From an uncultured Gammaproteobacteria bacterium (GTDB taxonomy: Bacteria > Pseudomonadota > Gammaproteobacteria > Pseudomonadales > Pseudohongiellaceae): a DNA stretch of 48,215 bases. Where the stretch lies: the NCBI GenBank assembly GCA_913060495.1, contig CAJXRP010000026.1, forward strand, positions 1 to 48,215, read 5' to 3'. The translations under genes and the position numbers were made by a program. A model generated the notes under the pieces. It saw only the letters and a list, made by a program, of their open reading frames with translations. It was not told the DNA's origin and made no database searches. Shown one piece after another: positions 28,252-36,355 of the stretch; within the stretch, counting starts at the first letter, position 1; each line of letters begins with the position of its first letter.

Positions 28252-28620
28252 TGATAAAACTCCTACTTTTTCTAGCGAGTTAAATGTATATCACATTTTA
28301 GTCGCAATTGTGAGATTCCCATCACAATAATAGTGGAACCTGAAAAGCATCGAATGTGTTGCTGCTAACTCTAATAAATAATCCACGATTGTAGCAGTCT
28401 TGCGATGGAAACACTGAGGGCAGTGGCGCTTCAGCGCTCTCGGCGAATGTTAACTATGTTAACCTTGCTCACCATTCCATATACTGACTATTATCGGTTG
28501 GCACTGCTGTTTTCTTGATTCACAACTAGCGGAATTGCCGACATTTTTGGCAACTCTAACGTTGATAGCGGTGTTTTAAGACGGCATATCTGCAAGGTAA
28601 GACTTACATAGGATTAGAAA
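28252..28620. promoter_or_regulatory. divergent crp/osmC regulatory region with palindromes
   Basis: About 370 bases without a gene. ATTGTGA-8-TCACAAT (28307-28328) is a perfect 7-bp-arm palindrome with CRP-like half-sites; CRP normally prefers a six-base spacer, so this is atypical. A further TCACA lies at 28291-28295. GTTAAC-3-GTTAAC (28449-28463) sits just upstream of a possible osmC promoter, TTGCTC (28465-28470) and TATTAT (28489-28494) 18 bases apart. AGGA seven bases before the osmC ATG is a good ribosome site. Confidence 0.5.
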
Positions 28621-29046
28621 ATGAAAGCGAGAGTAAATTGGGTTGAGAATGTGATGTTTGTTGCAGAATCCGACAGCGGGCATGCAATTGTACTTGATGG
28701 TGCGCCAGCAAGTGGTGGGCGCAATATGGGCATGCGACCGATGGAGTTGATGGCTCTCAGTGTGGGCAGCTGCTCATCCTATGACGTTGTGACAATCTTA
28801 AAGAAGGCGAAGCAATGGGTAACCGCTTGCGAGGCGGAAGTCACCGCAGAGCGGGTTGACGGTACACCGGCCACCTTCGAGTCAATTCACCTGCATTTTA
28901 AGGTTACCGGTGTCGATCTCAGTGAGAAGCATGTTCAGCGTGCTATAGAACTTTCAGCAGATAAGTATTGCTCAGCCTCGATCATGATGAAAAATGCAGG
29001 GGTTAAAGTTACCCATGATTTTGAGGTGCATGAAGCTGAACAGTAA
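28621..29046 (+). CDS. OsmC family protein
   Basis: A 141-residue OsmC/Ohr-fold protein. The two redox cysteines of the family are present: C51 (VGSCSSYD) and C117 (DKYCSAS). Members reduce organic or lipid hydroperoxides; the exact substrate is unknown and this belongs to the small YhfA-like branch. It is divergent from crp, as the homologous gene is next to vfr in Pseudomonas. In that genus speD usually follows; here it is absent and coq7 lies tail to tail. Confidence 0.9.
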   Translation: MKARVNWVENVMFVAESDSGHAIVLDGAPASGGRNMGMRPMELMALSVGSCSSYDVVTILKKAKQWVTACEAEVTAERVDGTPATFESIHLHFKVTGVDLSEKHVQRAIELSADKYCSASIMMKNAGVKVTHDFEVHEAEQ

Positions 29047-29096
29047 TACTAAGAGCTAAGGTGATCCGCTGAGGGGGGGATCAACAGCGGGGAAGC

Positions 29097-29744
29097 TTAG
29101 ATGTGGTAGGTGGTTTTCTTCATTACTTCTGACATGATCGACATGGCTTGTTTAATCGGAGCCGGTAGCGCTGCACCACCGGCATCGCGAGCGGAATCTC
29201 CATGGTGTTTCTCATCAGCGATCATCGTCTCAAGAATGGCTCTGCTCTTGCTATCGCTCTCAGGCAACTCATCAAGGTGTTCTTCTAGGTGCTCGCAAAC
29301 TTGATCTTCTGTCTCAGCTACAAATCCAAGACTCCATTTGTCTCCGGCTAACCCTGCTGCTGCACCCACCCCATAGGATAAGGTATACCACAGAGGGTTT
29401 AGTGCGCTCGGGCGGCTGTCCAATTGCTGCAGGCGCTCTTCGCACCACGCTAGATGGTCAACTTCTTCCGCAGCGGCTTGTTCCATGGATTCCCGCACAT
29501 CATTCAATTTGGCAGTCGCCGCCTGGCCTTGGTACAGGGCCTGCGCGCAGACTTCGCCGGTATGATTAATGCGCATTAGTCCTGCAGCATGCTGCCGGTC
29601 AGTATCGTTCAATTCCGACTCTTTCGTGCCTGCTGCTGGCGATACTCGGCGAGCATTGCTAGAGCCGGGCACGCAGCTACGCAGGGCCTGATCGAATTGA
29701 ACCAGGCAGCGATCGAAGAAATCTAGATGGCTGTTATTAGGCAT
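29097..29744 (-). CDS. coq7: demethoxyubiquinone hydroxylase Coq7
   Basis: Hydroxylates 2-polyprenyl-3-methyl-6-methoxy-benzoquinol in ubiquinone synthesis. The 215 residues have the diiron ligands of the ferritin-like fold: Glu in [14 protein letters not shown], the EEVDH pair, Glu in [15 protein letters not shown], and DEKHH. The N-terminal 40 residues are a less conserved leader. The start lies three bases after the purD stop, so it should be co-transcribed with the purine genes. No transmembrane helix; it binds the membrane peripherally. Confidence 0.96.
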   Translation of the reverse strand: MPNNSHLDFFDRCLVQFDQALRSCVPGSSNARRVSPAAGTKESELNDTDRQHAAGLMRINHTGEVCAQALYQGQAATAKLNDVRESMEQAAAEEVDHLAWCEERLQQLDSRPSALNPLWYTLSYGVGAAAGLAGDKWSLGFVAETEDQVCEHLEEHLDELPESDSKSRAILETMIADEKHHGDSARDAGGAALPAPIKQAMSIMSEVMKKTTYHI

Positions 29745-29747
29745 AGA

Positions 29748-31034
29748 CTAGCTATTCTCTCTGGCTATGGCTCGATAGGCAATATCATTTCGAAAATAGA
29801 CGCTGTCCCATTGGATATTGTGCAGAACTTTATAGGCTTCGGCCTGAGCTTCTGAGACTGTCCCGCCTAGAGCAGTGGCGCAGAGTACTCGACCGCCGTT
29901 GGTAACGACGTCACCGTCTTTTTCTGCGGTTCCGGCATGAAAGATTTTTTGGTGCGACTCTAGAGGCTGATCAAGCCCGCTGATCGGGAGGCCCTTGTCG
30001 TATGCGTTTGGATAGCCGCCAGCTGCGAGTACAACGCCCACTGCAGACCTGTCGTCCCACTGGGCTTGCTCGCTATCTAATGTCTGGTTGATTGCTGCTA
30101 GGCAATGCTGAACTAGGTCTGATTGCAGCCTCATCATTACCGGCTGTGCTTCAGGGTCGCCAAAGCGGCAATTAAACTCGACTACATTGATCTCGCCAGT
30201 CTCAGTAATCATTAGCCCGGCGTAGAGGAAGCCCGTGTAGTCATTGCCGTCGGCTGCCATGCCAGCAACAGTCGGTAGAATCACCTGATCCATGATGCGC
30301 TGATAGATCACCTCATCTACTACCGGAGCGGGAGAGTAAGCGCCCATGCCGCCAGTATTCGGCCCCTTGTCACCATCGTCTCGCGCTTTGTGGTCCTGCG
30401 AGGTTGCCATTGGCAATACGTTGCGTCCGTCCACCATGGCGATGAAGCTGGCTTCTTCGCCTTTTAGGAAGCCCTCTATTACTACTCGATGCCCTGCATC
30501 TCCGAATTTGTTTCCGGAGAGCATGTCTTCGACAGCGGCAATCGCCTCACCCTCGGTCATGGCAACGATCACACCTTTGCCCGCGGCTAAGCCGTCGGCC
30601 TTGATGACAATAGGTGCGCCGTTAGATTCGATGTAGCTCTTCGCCGCCGCGACCTCGGTAAAAGTTTGATAGAAGGCGGTGGGTATATTGTGGCGACTAA
30701 GAAAGTCTTTGGTAAAGGCTTTGGAGCCTTCTAGTTGGGCTGCATTTTTCGATGGTCCGAAGCAGGGCAGATTTCTTTCTTGAAAGTAGTCGACTATGCC
30801 ATCGACCAAAGGTGCCTCAGGTCCCACTATTGTTAAGCCGATGTTTTCGCGTGACGCGAAGTCGGCTAACGCCGGAAAGTCGAGTGGATCTATAGCGACA
30901 TTCTCTAGTTTTGGTTCTCTGTTAGTGCCGGCGTTACCCGGCGCTACAAATACTTTATCGACAGTGCTGGATTGGGCGGCCTTCCACGCTAGTGAGTGTT
31001 CCCGGCCGCCGCTGCCTATAACAAATACCTTCAT
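29748..31034 (-). CDS. purD: phosphoribosylamine-glycine ligase
   Basis: Second step of purine synthesis: joins phosphoribosylamine and glycine using ATP. The 428 residues form an ATP-grasp enzyme with IGSGGREHSLAWK, the VGPEAPLVDGIVD stretch, KADGLAAGKGVIVA, the GPNTGGMGAYSP signature and VEFNCRFGDPEAQ. It follows purH by 27 bases and precedes coq7 by three. Confidence 0.98.
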   Translation of the reverse strand: MKVFVIGSGGREHSLAWKAAQSSTVDKVFVAPGNAGTNREPKLENVAIDPLDFPALADFASRENIGLTIVGPEAPLVDGIVDYFQERNLPCFGPSKNAAQLEGSKAFTKDFLSRHNIPTAFYQTFTEVAAAKSYIESNGAPIVIKADGLAAGKGVIVAMTEGEAIAAVEDMLSGNKFGDAGHRVVIEGFLKGEEASFIAMVDGRNVLPMATSQDHKARDDGDKGPNTGGMGAYSPAPVVDEVIYQRIMDQVILPTVAGMAADGNDYTGFLYAGLMITETGEINVVEFNCRFGDPEAQPVMMRLQSDLVQHCLAAINQTLDSEQAQWDDRSAVGVVLAAGGYPNAYDKGLPISGLDQPLESHQKIFHAGTAEKDGDVVTNGGRVLCATALGGTVSEAQAEAYKVLHNIQWDSVYFRNDIAYRAIARENS

Positions 31035-31061
31035 GACTTCGATCTCGAGTAGAGTGCGTGA

Positions 31062-32636
31062 CTAGTGGCGGAAATGTCGGATAGAGGTGAATACCATCGC
31101 GATATTAGCCTCGTCGGCAGCGGCGATAACTTCGTCATCGCGCATTGATCCGCCAGGTTGTATGACTGCGGCGATGCCTGCTTCAGCGGCGGCGTCTATG
31201 CCGTCACGGAAAGGGAAGAAGGCATCTGATGCCATCACAGAGCCTTTCACGACCAGATTTTCATCGGCCGCCTTGATGCCGGCAATCTTCGCACTATAAA
31301 CGCGGCTCATCTGTCCGGCGCCAATACCAATAGTCTGATTGTTCTTACAGTAGACGATTGCGTTCGATTTTACGTATTGTGCAACCGACCAGGCGAACAA
31401 TAGGTCACGAATCTCATCTTCACTAGGCGCGCGAGCGCTAACGACCTTTAGGTCGTCTCGAGAAATCTGATGAATGTCGCGATCTTGAACTAACAGCCCG
31501 CCATTGACGCGCTTATAGTCCAGCTCTGCTTCTCTATGGTCCTGCCATTGCCCGCAGCGCAGTACACGCACATTCTTCTTTGCGGCAGTAATTTCGAGTG
31601 CGGCAGCTGAAATAGAGGGCGCAATGATTACTTCGGTAAACTGCTGATCGACGATGCGTTGAGCAGTTTGGGCATCCAGCTCGCGATTAAACGCGATGAT
31701 GCCGCCGAAGGCCGAGGTTGGGTCAGTCTGAAAAGCAAGTTCATAGGCTTTCAGCGGTGATTCGGCTATGGCAACACCACAGGGATTCGCATGCTTCACG
31801 ATGACACAGGCAGGCTCATTGAATGATTTAACACATTCTAAGGCTGCGTCGGTATCGGCGATATTGTTATAAGACAGCGCCTTGCCCTGCAATTGTTCCG
31901 ATGTGCTGATGCACGCCTCGCTTGGGTTTCTTTCAACATAGAAGGCGGCATTCTGGTGAGGATTTTCGCCATAACGCATCTCCTGAGTCTTCAGGAATTG
32001 CGTATTAAATGTCCTTGGGAAGTTCGATTCAGGATCGATCTTCGCACCGAGATAGTTTGCAATGGCGCCATCGTAAGCTGCTGTATGTTCAAACGTTTTT
32101 ACGGCGAGGTCGAAACGAGTCTCTTGGTCGAGGCTGCCTTCATTATTCTGTAATAGGTCAACGATGCCGTCGTAGTCAGATGGGTTTACGACCACCGCGA
32201 CGAAGCGATTGTTCTTTGCGGCAGCGCGCAGCATGGTCGGGCCGCCTATATCGATGTTCTCGATCGCCGTGGGCAAATCACAGTCTGGATTCGCTACAGT
32301 GGCTTCGAAAGGATAGAGATTGACTACCACGAGGTCGATCGGAGGTATGTCATGTTCTTCCATAACTGCCTGATCCTGATCACGACGGGCTAGGATGCCG
32401 CCATGAACCTTCGGATGTAGTGTCTTAACCCTGCCGTCCATCATTTCTGGAAAGCCGGTGTACTCCGAGATTTCTACCGCTGGAACGTTCTCCTGAGTGA
32501 GCAGTTTATAGGTGCCCCCGGTAGAGAGAATCTCGATGTTGAGTTTATGTAGTTCTTTTGCGAAGGGTACAATGCCAGTTTTGTCGGAGACGCTAATCAA
32601 CGCACGACGAATGGCAGCAGAGTTTTCTGTTGTCAT
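31062..32636 (-). CDS. purH: AICAR transformylase/IMP cyclohydrolase
   Basis: Last two steps of IMP synthesis in one protein. The 524 residues have an N-terminal cyclohydrolase domain ([48 protein letters not shown]) and a C-terminal transformylase domain with [19 protein letters not shown] and the [11 protein letters not shown] segment. Normal length. A 132-base gap separates it from fis, containing a stem-loop that may end or control transcription. Confidence 0.98.
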   Translation of the reverse strand: MTTENSAAIRRALISVSDKTGIVPFAKELHKLNIEILSTGGTYKLLTQENVPAVEISEYTGFPEMMDGRVKTLHPKVHGGILARRDQDQAVMEEHDIPPIDLVVVNLYPFEATVANPDCDLPTAIENIDIGGPTMLRAAAKNNRFVAVVVNPSDYDGIVDLLQNNEGSLDQETRFDLAVKTFEHTAAYDGAIANYLGAKIDPESNFPRTFNTQFLKTQEMRYGENPHQNAAFYVERNPSEACISTSEQLQGKALSYNNIADTDAALECVKSFNEPACVIVKHANPCGVAIAESPLKAYELAFQTDPTSAFGGIIAFNRELDAQTAQRIVDQQFTEVIIAPSISAAALEITAAKKNVRVLRCGQWQDHREAELDYKRVNGGLLVQDRDIHQISRDDLKVVSARAPSEDEIRDLLFAWSVAQYVKSNAIVYCKNNQTIGIGAGQMSRVYSAKIAGIKAADENLVVKGSVMASDAFFPFRDGIDAAAEAGIAAVIQPGGSMRDDEVIAAADEANIAMVFTSIRHFRH

Positions 32637-32703
32637 AGGGCTATCTTTGCTTGTGGGCGTAGTTGGGGTTGATGCAAAACCGACTATCTAGATTTCTGCT
32701 GAT

Positions 32704-32730
32704 CTCACTAAGTGTAATTACTTAGATGAG
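32704..32730 (-). other. stem-loop between fis and purH
   Basis: CTCACTAAGT and ACTTAGATGAG pair over ten positions with a single bulged base around a six-base loop. It lies about 40 bases after the fis stop and 70 before purH. With no T-run on the minus strand it may be an operator or RNA element rather than an intrinsic terminator. Confidence 0.4.
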
Positions 32731-32768
32731 CTCTTTGAGCCTAAATTTAGAGGGTCGATCAATGGAAA

Positions 32769-33071
32769 TTACAGTAAACCGTACAGCTTTAATTTGGTGC
32801 GTAGCGTACCACGGTTCAAACCAAGCATGATAGATGCCTTGCTTTGATTGTTGCCGCAATAACGCATTACTGACTCAATCAAGGGTGCCTCTACTTCTGA
32901 AATAACCATGTGGTGAAGATCGGTGACGGGCTCATCTTCGATGTTTTCAAAATAGCGACTTAGTGAGCGTTCGACTTCTGCTCGAAGTGTATTTTCCTGT
33001 TGTGCAGAGGGGGTGTTGTCTTGAGTCTGCACTGGCTCTAGGTTGTTTGTAATACTATCGAACTTATTCAC
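32769..33071 (-). CDS. fis: Fis family DNA-binding protein
   Basis: A 100-residue nucleoid-associated protein that bends DNA. The C-terminal helix-turn-helix (NNQSKASIMLGLNRGTLRTK) and the preceding dimer helices (EAPLIESVMRY) match Fis. The N-terminal 30 residues, rich in Gln and Asn, are variable as usual. Its ATG overlaps the dusB stop by four bases, the conserved dusB-fis arrangement. Confidence 0.96.
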   Translation of the reverse strand: MNKFDSITNNLEPVQTQDNTPSAQQENTLRAEVERSLSRYFENIEDEPVTDLHHMVISEVEAPLIESVMRYCGNNQSKASIMLGLNRGTLRTKLKLYGLL

Positions 33072-34072
33072 GCGGCTTCAGCTCCCCGTCCTTGTAGTAG
33101 ACCTTCGTCCAAGCGAGAGAAGTAGGCATTGATGCAGTCGAGTTGTGCGATCGGAGACTCGATAGTATTGAAGGTTTTCATAAATTCACGCGATTCTAAT
33201 AATTCTTTTACATACGCGGCTACATGTTTACGTGCATACCATACTCCTTTCACGTCGCCATAGAAACTATGAAGTTTCAGAAGATGTGAAAAGATTATAT
33301 CGAGGCGGGTTTTTAGATCGATCTCTGGAAGTGTCTTTCCGGTAGCAAGATAATGTTCGATCTCTTTGAATATCCAAGGTCTTCCCTGTGCGGAACGACC
33401 GATCATTAATCCGTCCACTTGAGTGTGTTTGAGAACGGCTGCAGCCTTACTCGGCGAATCAATATCGCCGTTGGCGATTACGGGGATAGAGATGGCGTTT
33501 TTAATTGCTGCTATGGTGTCGTATTCTGCATGGCCCTTGAAGCGGCATTCTCGAGTACGGCCGTGAACCGTGAGCAGGCTTATGCCGCTATCTTCAGCAA
33601 TCTTCGCGATCTCAATACCATTTCTTGTTTCGGGGCTCCAGCCTGTGCGTATCTTCAGTGTCACGGGAACATCTACGCGAGAGACTACAGTTTTTAAGAT
33701 TCGCTCTACCAATTCGGCATCTTTGAGTAGCGCTGAGCCAGCTGCTTTTTTCAGAACTTTTTTTGCTGGGCAGCCCATGTTGATATCGATGCCATCGGCT
33801 CCGAGTTCTTGATTCATTGCTGCCGCTTGGGCCATCAATTCAGGATCGGATCCTGCGATTTGCACAACATGTGGCCCGCTACTTTTAGGCTTCACCCGTT
33901 TCAGTTTATTGCGCTCGTTCTGCCACAGTTCGGCATTGCTAGTGAGCATTTCTGCAACAGTTAGGCCAGCGCCTGCTTCTGCGCAAATTTCCCGGAACGG
34001 CGTGTCACACACGCCCACCATTGGTGCAAGGAATAGCGAGTTTTTTAGTTGGTAAGGGCCGACGTTAATCAT
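33068..34072 (-). CDS. dusB: tRNA-dihydrouridine synthase DusB
   Basis: Reduces uridine to dihydrouridine in the tRNA D-loop with FMN and NADPH. The 334-residue protein has LAPMVGVCDTPFREI at the N-terminus, the catalytic cysteine in DINMGCPAKKVLKKAAGSAL (written here as the GCPAKKV site), KIRTGW, TVHGRTRECRF and IANGDIDS. First of the dusB-fis pair; a promoter can be seen about 40 bases before it. Confidence 0.97.
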   Translation of the reverse strand: MINVGPYQLKNSLFLAPMVGVCDTPFREICAEAGAGLTVAEMLTSNAELWQNERNKLKRVKPKSSGPHVVQIAGSDPELMAQAAAMNQELGADGIDINMGCPAKKVLKKAAGSALLKDAELVERILKTVVSRVDVPVTLKIRTGWSPETRNGIEIAKIAEDSGISLLTVHGRTRECRFKGHAEYDTIAAIKNAISIPVIANGDIDSPSKAAAVLKHTQVDGLMIGRSAQGRPWIFKEIEHYLATGKTLPEIDLKTRLDIIFSHLLKLHSFYGDVKGVWYARKHVAAYVKELLESREFMKTFNTIESPIAQLDCINAYFSRLDEGLLQGRGAEAA

Positions 34073-34112
34073 TATTTTTATTGCAATTATGCTGATTTCG
34101 CTAAGGGCGGCT

Positions 34113-34141
34113 ATGATAGCGGGGACGCTTTTTCAGTTAAA
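34113..34141 (-). promoter_or_regulatory. possible dusB-fis promoter
   Basis: On the minus strand TTTAAC (34141-34136) and TATCAT (34118-34113, five of six) are 17 bases apart. Transcription would begin about 33 bases before the dusB ATG. Just upstream, TTGTGC-7-GCACAA (34147-34165) is a palindrome that may be an operator or the hairpin after the DUF3426 gene. Confidence 0.4.
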
Positions 34142-34188
34142 GCAATTTGTGCGTTTTTTGCACAATAGGGCAAAAGAGGATTTCGCGA

Positions 34189-36000
34189 CTAGGGCCAGCG
34201 GAAAGCTAGGGTATAGTTTACGGCTTCTGGCCCCGGGTCCATTATGGCTAGGCCTATCTGCACTGGTGTTTGGGCTGGCATTACTTGTACGGAACGAAGC
34301 CCAGGGTCTAAATATTCAGCGGAAGTAAATTCACGCAGCGCGATGACGCTGTTCTCAGAACTATTGAAACTAAGTATCAGAATTGGAAAGGGCTGTTCGA
34401 ATGGCGCTGTGTTGCGCATGACGGTGTTGACCATCAAGCCGTTGGCAAGGGTGGGATGCGTCTGTACGGTAAGGTTCTCGCTGCGAATAGCATCAATGTC
34501 TGTGTATTCTGGGAGTGAACAGTTTAAGTAGCTACAGGCAGTTTCATAGAGAGGGCGTAATTGTGGAAGCTGGCTATAGAGCTCCATGCGCTGCCACAAA
34601 TACTGAGAGCTTAGGAGTCCACCGAGCAGTAGGATGGATAGAAATAGCAGGGTGTTGCGTGCTAGGCGGCTCTCTCTTCTCCCTAGAAGCTCGACGGGAG
34701 TCGACATGCTGCCCAAGGCTGCAAGGTTCTCTCTAGGGATGGCCTCTAAGGCCTCCTCATCATTTAGTTCCGCTTCCAGCGCTCTGGTTCGTATTGCCTC
34801 TGTTGATTCTTCGTCCACTGTTGCGCTGTTTGTCTGTGCCGCTTCGATGGCAGGCTCTGCATCTTCTGTATCATCTTCAACGACACTTTCGGAGGGCAAT
34901 TCTTCTTGCGTGATTAAGCTTTGAACAGCTGCGGTTTCATCGCTAGGTAATTCACTGTCGACAAGTAGCTGCTCGTCATCCTCAGCAAAATCTGTGCTTG
35001 GGGGTAATGTAGCGCTCGGCTCTACACTTGGTAATGAGTCTGTGCTTGCCTGTTCTGCTGAAAAAGTTTCAGTGCTCTGATCATTCGAAATCGAGTCTGT
35101 TACTTCATCCGTCACCTGTGAAGAGATAGTCTCGTTGAGAACTTGTGCCTCTTCTTCTGGCGCTTCTGGCTGCGCATCTAATGGCAACAGCTCATTGTCT
35201 TGATCAAGTTCGGTGTAGCCATCACTTGCAGTGCTCAAATCGATTGGCTGCTCGTTAGTCGCCTCTGCGGCAGGCGCGCTCTCCGATTCGGGCTCTTCAA
35301 TTCGGGCTTTCGGTGTTTCGTAGGGATTAAAGGTGAATGATGCGGATAAGGCTGAGCCAAGATACGACCCTTGGCTTTCAATGTGTGTGTCCTTGATGGC
35401 TGTCGGTGCAGGCTCTGACTCAACGGGTTCCTCGAATGATGTATGAGTGGTGCCGTTTTCTGTGACCTCAATGCTATCAGCTGTCTGAGCCGTGAATGAG
35501 TCTAGAATCTCCTCTTCGAAGTCGGCATCGATGTTTTCAGGCTCGATGCTTGGCTGCCTATCTGGAAGCTGATCGTGCAGTTGGATTTCCTCTGCAGGTG
35601 GATTCTCAAGTGCAACCGGTTCTGTTTTGCCCTGGAGTTCGCCGGCAACAGTTGCGAAGAAATCTGCGTTTACAGTTTCAGACTGTTCTAATTGCTGATG
35701 GAGATTTTGTTCATCTACCGGGTCGTCTTTTTTAAGTTTGTTGCCGTGAGTTTCGCTTAGGGCGCTGCGGGTAAGAAATGACGAGGGGTCGAAAAATTCT
35801 TGTGGATCATTGCCGACGAAAACCGATTCGTCTTGATCTGACGCCGCATCTGCCTCTTCTGGAATGAGGAAGTTATCGATAGCCTCGAAGACATTGAGGC
35901 AGGCTCCGCAACGCACTCTGCCAGCAGCAGCCGCTAACACGCGAGAATTCGTGTTGAAGGTTGATTCACAGGCGGGGCATTGAGTTACATTGAACGACAT
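34189..36000 (-). CDS. DUF3426 zinc-ribbon membrane protein
   Basis: 603 residues of unknown function. The N-terminus is an MJ0042-type zinc ribbon with C8, C11, C31 and C34. Next comes about 400 residues of acidic, Ser/Thr/Glu-rich low-complexity sequence with no domain I recognise. A single membrane helix follows (NTLLFLSILLLGGLLSS, roughly 430-455) and then a DUF3426 domain of about 145 residues, probably periplasmic. The ATG at 36000 puts the zinc ribbon at the start; a TTG at 36045 adds 15 unconvincing residues. It lies between prmA and dusB, as in other gammaproteobacteria, but separated from prmA by an inserted element. Most family members are shorter. Confidence 0.85.
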   Translation of the reverse strand: MSFNVTQCPACESTFNTNSRVLAAAAGRVRCGACLNVFEAIDNFLIPEEADAASDQDESVFVGNDPQEFFDPSSFLTRSALSETHGNKLKKDDPVDEQNLHQQLEQSETVNADFFATVAGELQGKTEPVALENPPAEEIQLHDQLPDRQPSIEPENIDADFEEEILDSFTAQTADSIEVTENGTTHTSFEEPVESEPAPTAIKDTHIESQGSYLGSALSASFTFNPYETPKARIEEPESESAPAAEATNEQPIDLSTASDGYTELDQDNELLPLDAQPEAPEEEAQVLNETISSQVTDEVTDSISNDQSTETFSAEQASTDSLPSVEPSATLPPSTDFAEDDEQLLVDSELPSDETAAVQSLITQEELPSESVVEDDTEDAEPAIEAAQTNSATVDEESTEAIRTRALEAELNDEEALEAIPRENLAALGSMSTPVELLGRRESRLARNTLLFLSILLLGGLLSSQYLWQRMELYSQLPQLRPLYETACSYLNCSLPEYTDIDAIRSENLTVQTHPTLANGLMVNTVMRNTAPFEQPFPILILSFNSSENSVIALREFTSAEYLDPGLRSVQVMPAQTPVQIGLAIMDPGPEAVNYTLAFRWP

Positions 36001-36062
36001 GTGGCAGTACTTCGGGCAACAAGTTAGCAAGAGATTGTAGGTCAATCCCCTTGTCTTGCCTA

Positions 36063-36334
36063 CTAGGGAGACTCTGATTGATTCTATGACTACTTTGGCT
36101 TACAGCAAATCCTGCTAGCAAGGCGCAATGACGAAGTCATGTGCCGACCTGTCGAGACAGTGCAGCGCGGCTAGCAGGATTTGCTGTGAGCCCCTTCGGG
36201 CAAGGCCTGACGCGCACCGCTGCCGCGTTTTCGTACTTGCCAGGGGCGATAACCATTACCGGCGCACGACGTCTCGCAGCAGCACGCGTCAAACTCTCGC
36301 AGAGTGCTCATAGAATCAACCAGAGACCCCCTAG
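36063..36334. mobile_element. MITE-like element with terminal inverted repeats
   Basis: The first 27 bases (36063-36089, starting CTAGGGAG and ending CTATGA) and the last 27 (36308-36334, ending CCCCCTAG) are inverted copies with 24 matches. CTAG is at both outer edges and could be part of the repeat or a 4-bp target duplication (YTAR-type, as for IS5-group elements). Inside, a second inverted repeat encloses further hairpins. The 272 bases encode no recognisable transposase, so it would be non-autonomous. It sits 21 bases after prmA and 62 before the DUF3426 start, a junction where relatives usually have no such insert. Confidence 0.72.
36097..36192. repeat. 23-bp inverted repeat inside the MITE-like element
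   Basis: Arms 36097-36119 and 36170-36192 match at 22 of 23 positions and share the core GCAAATCCTGCTAGC. The 50-base loop folds again: ATGAC-GAA-GTCAT near 36128-36140, flanked by GGC and GCC, and CTGTC-GAG-ACAG at 36149-36160. As RNA this would be a long, branched hairpin in the prmA-DUF3426 transcript. Confidence 0.85.
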
Positions 36335-36355
36335 CCCAATTCACTGGTTCGTTAA

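Noticed and set aside
29066..29090. CCGCTG/CAGCGG inverted repeat between the OsmC-like gene and coq7 as a terminator
   Set aside because: Stem of six with a 13-base loop and no T-run on either side.
34089..34328. Plus-strand ORF across the dusB/DUF3426 junction
   Set aside because: It overlaps the end of the DUF3426 gene in antisense and has no known motif; the hydrophobic stretch is chance.
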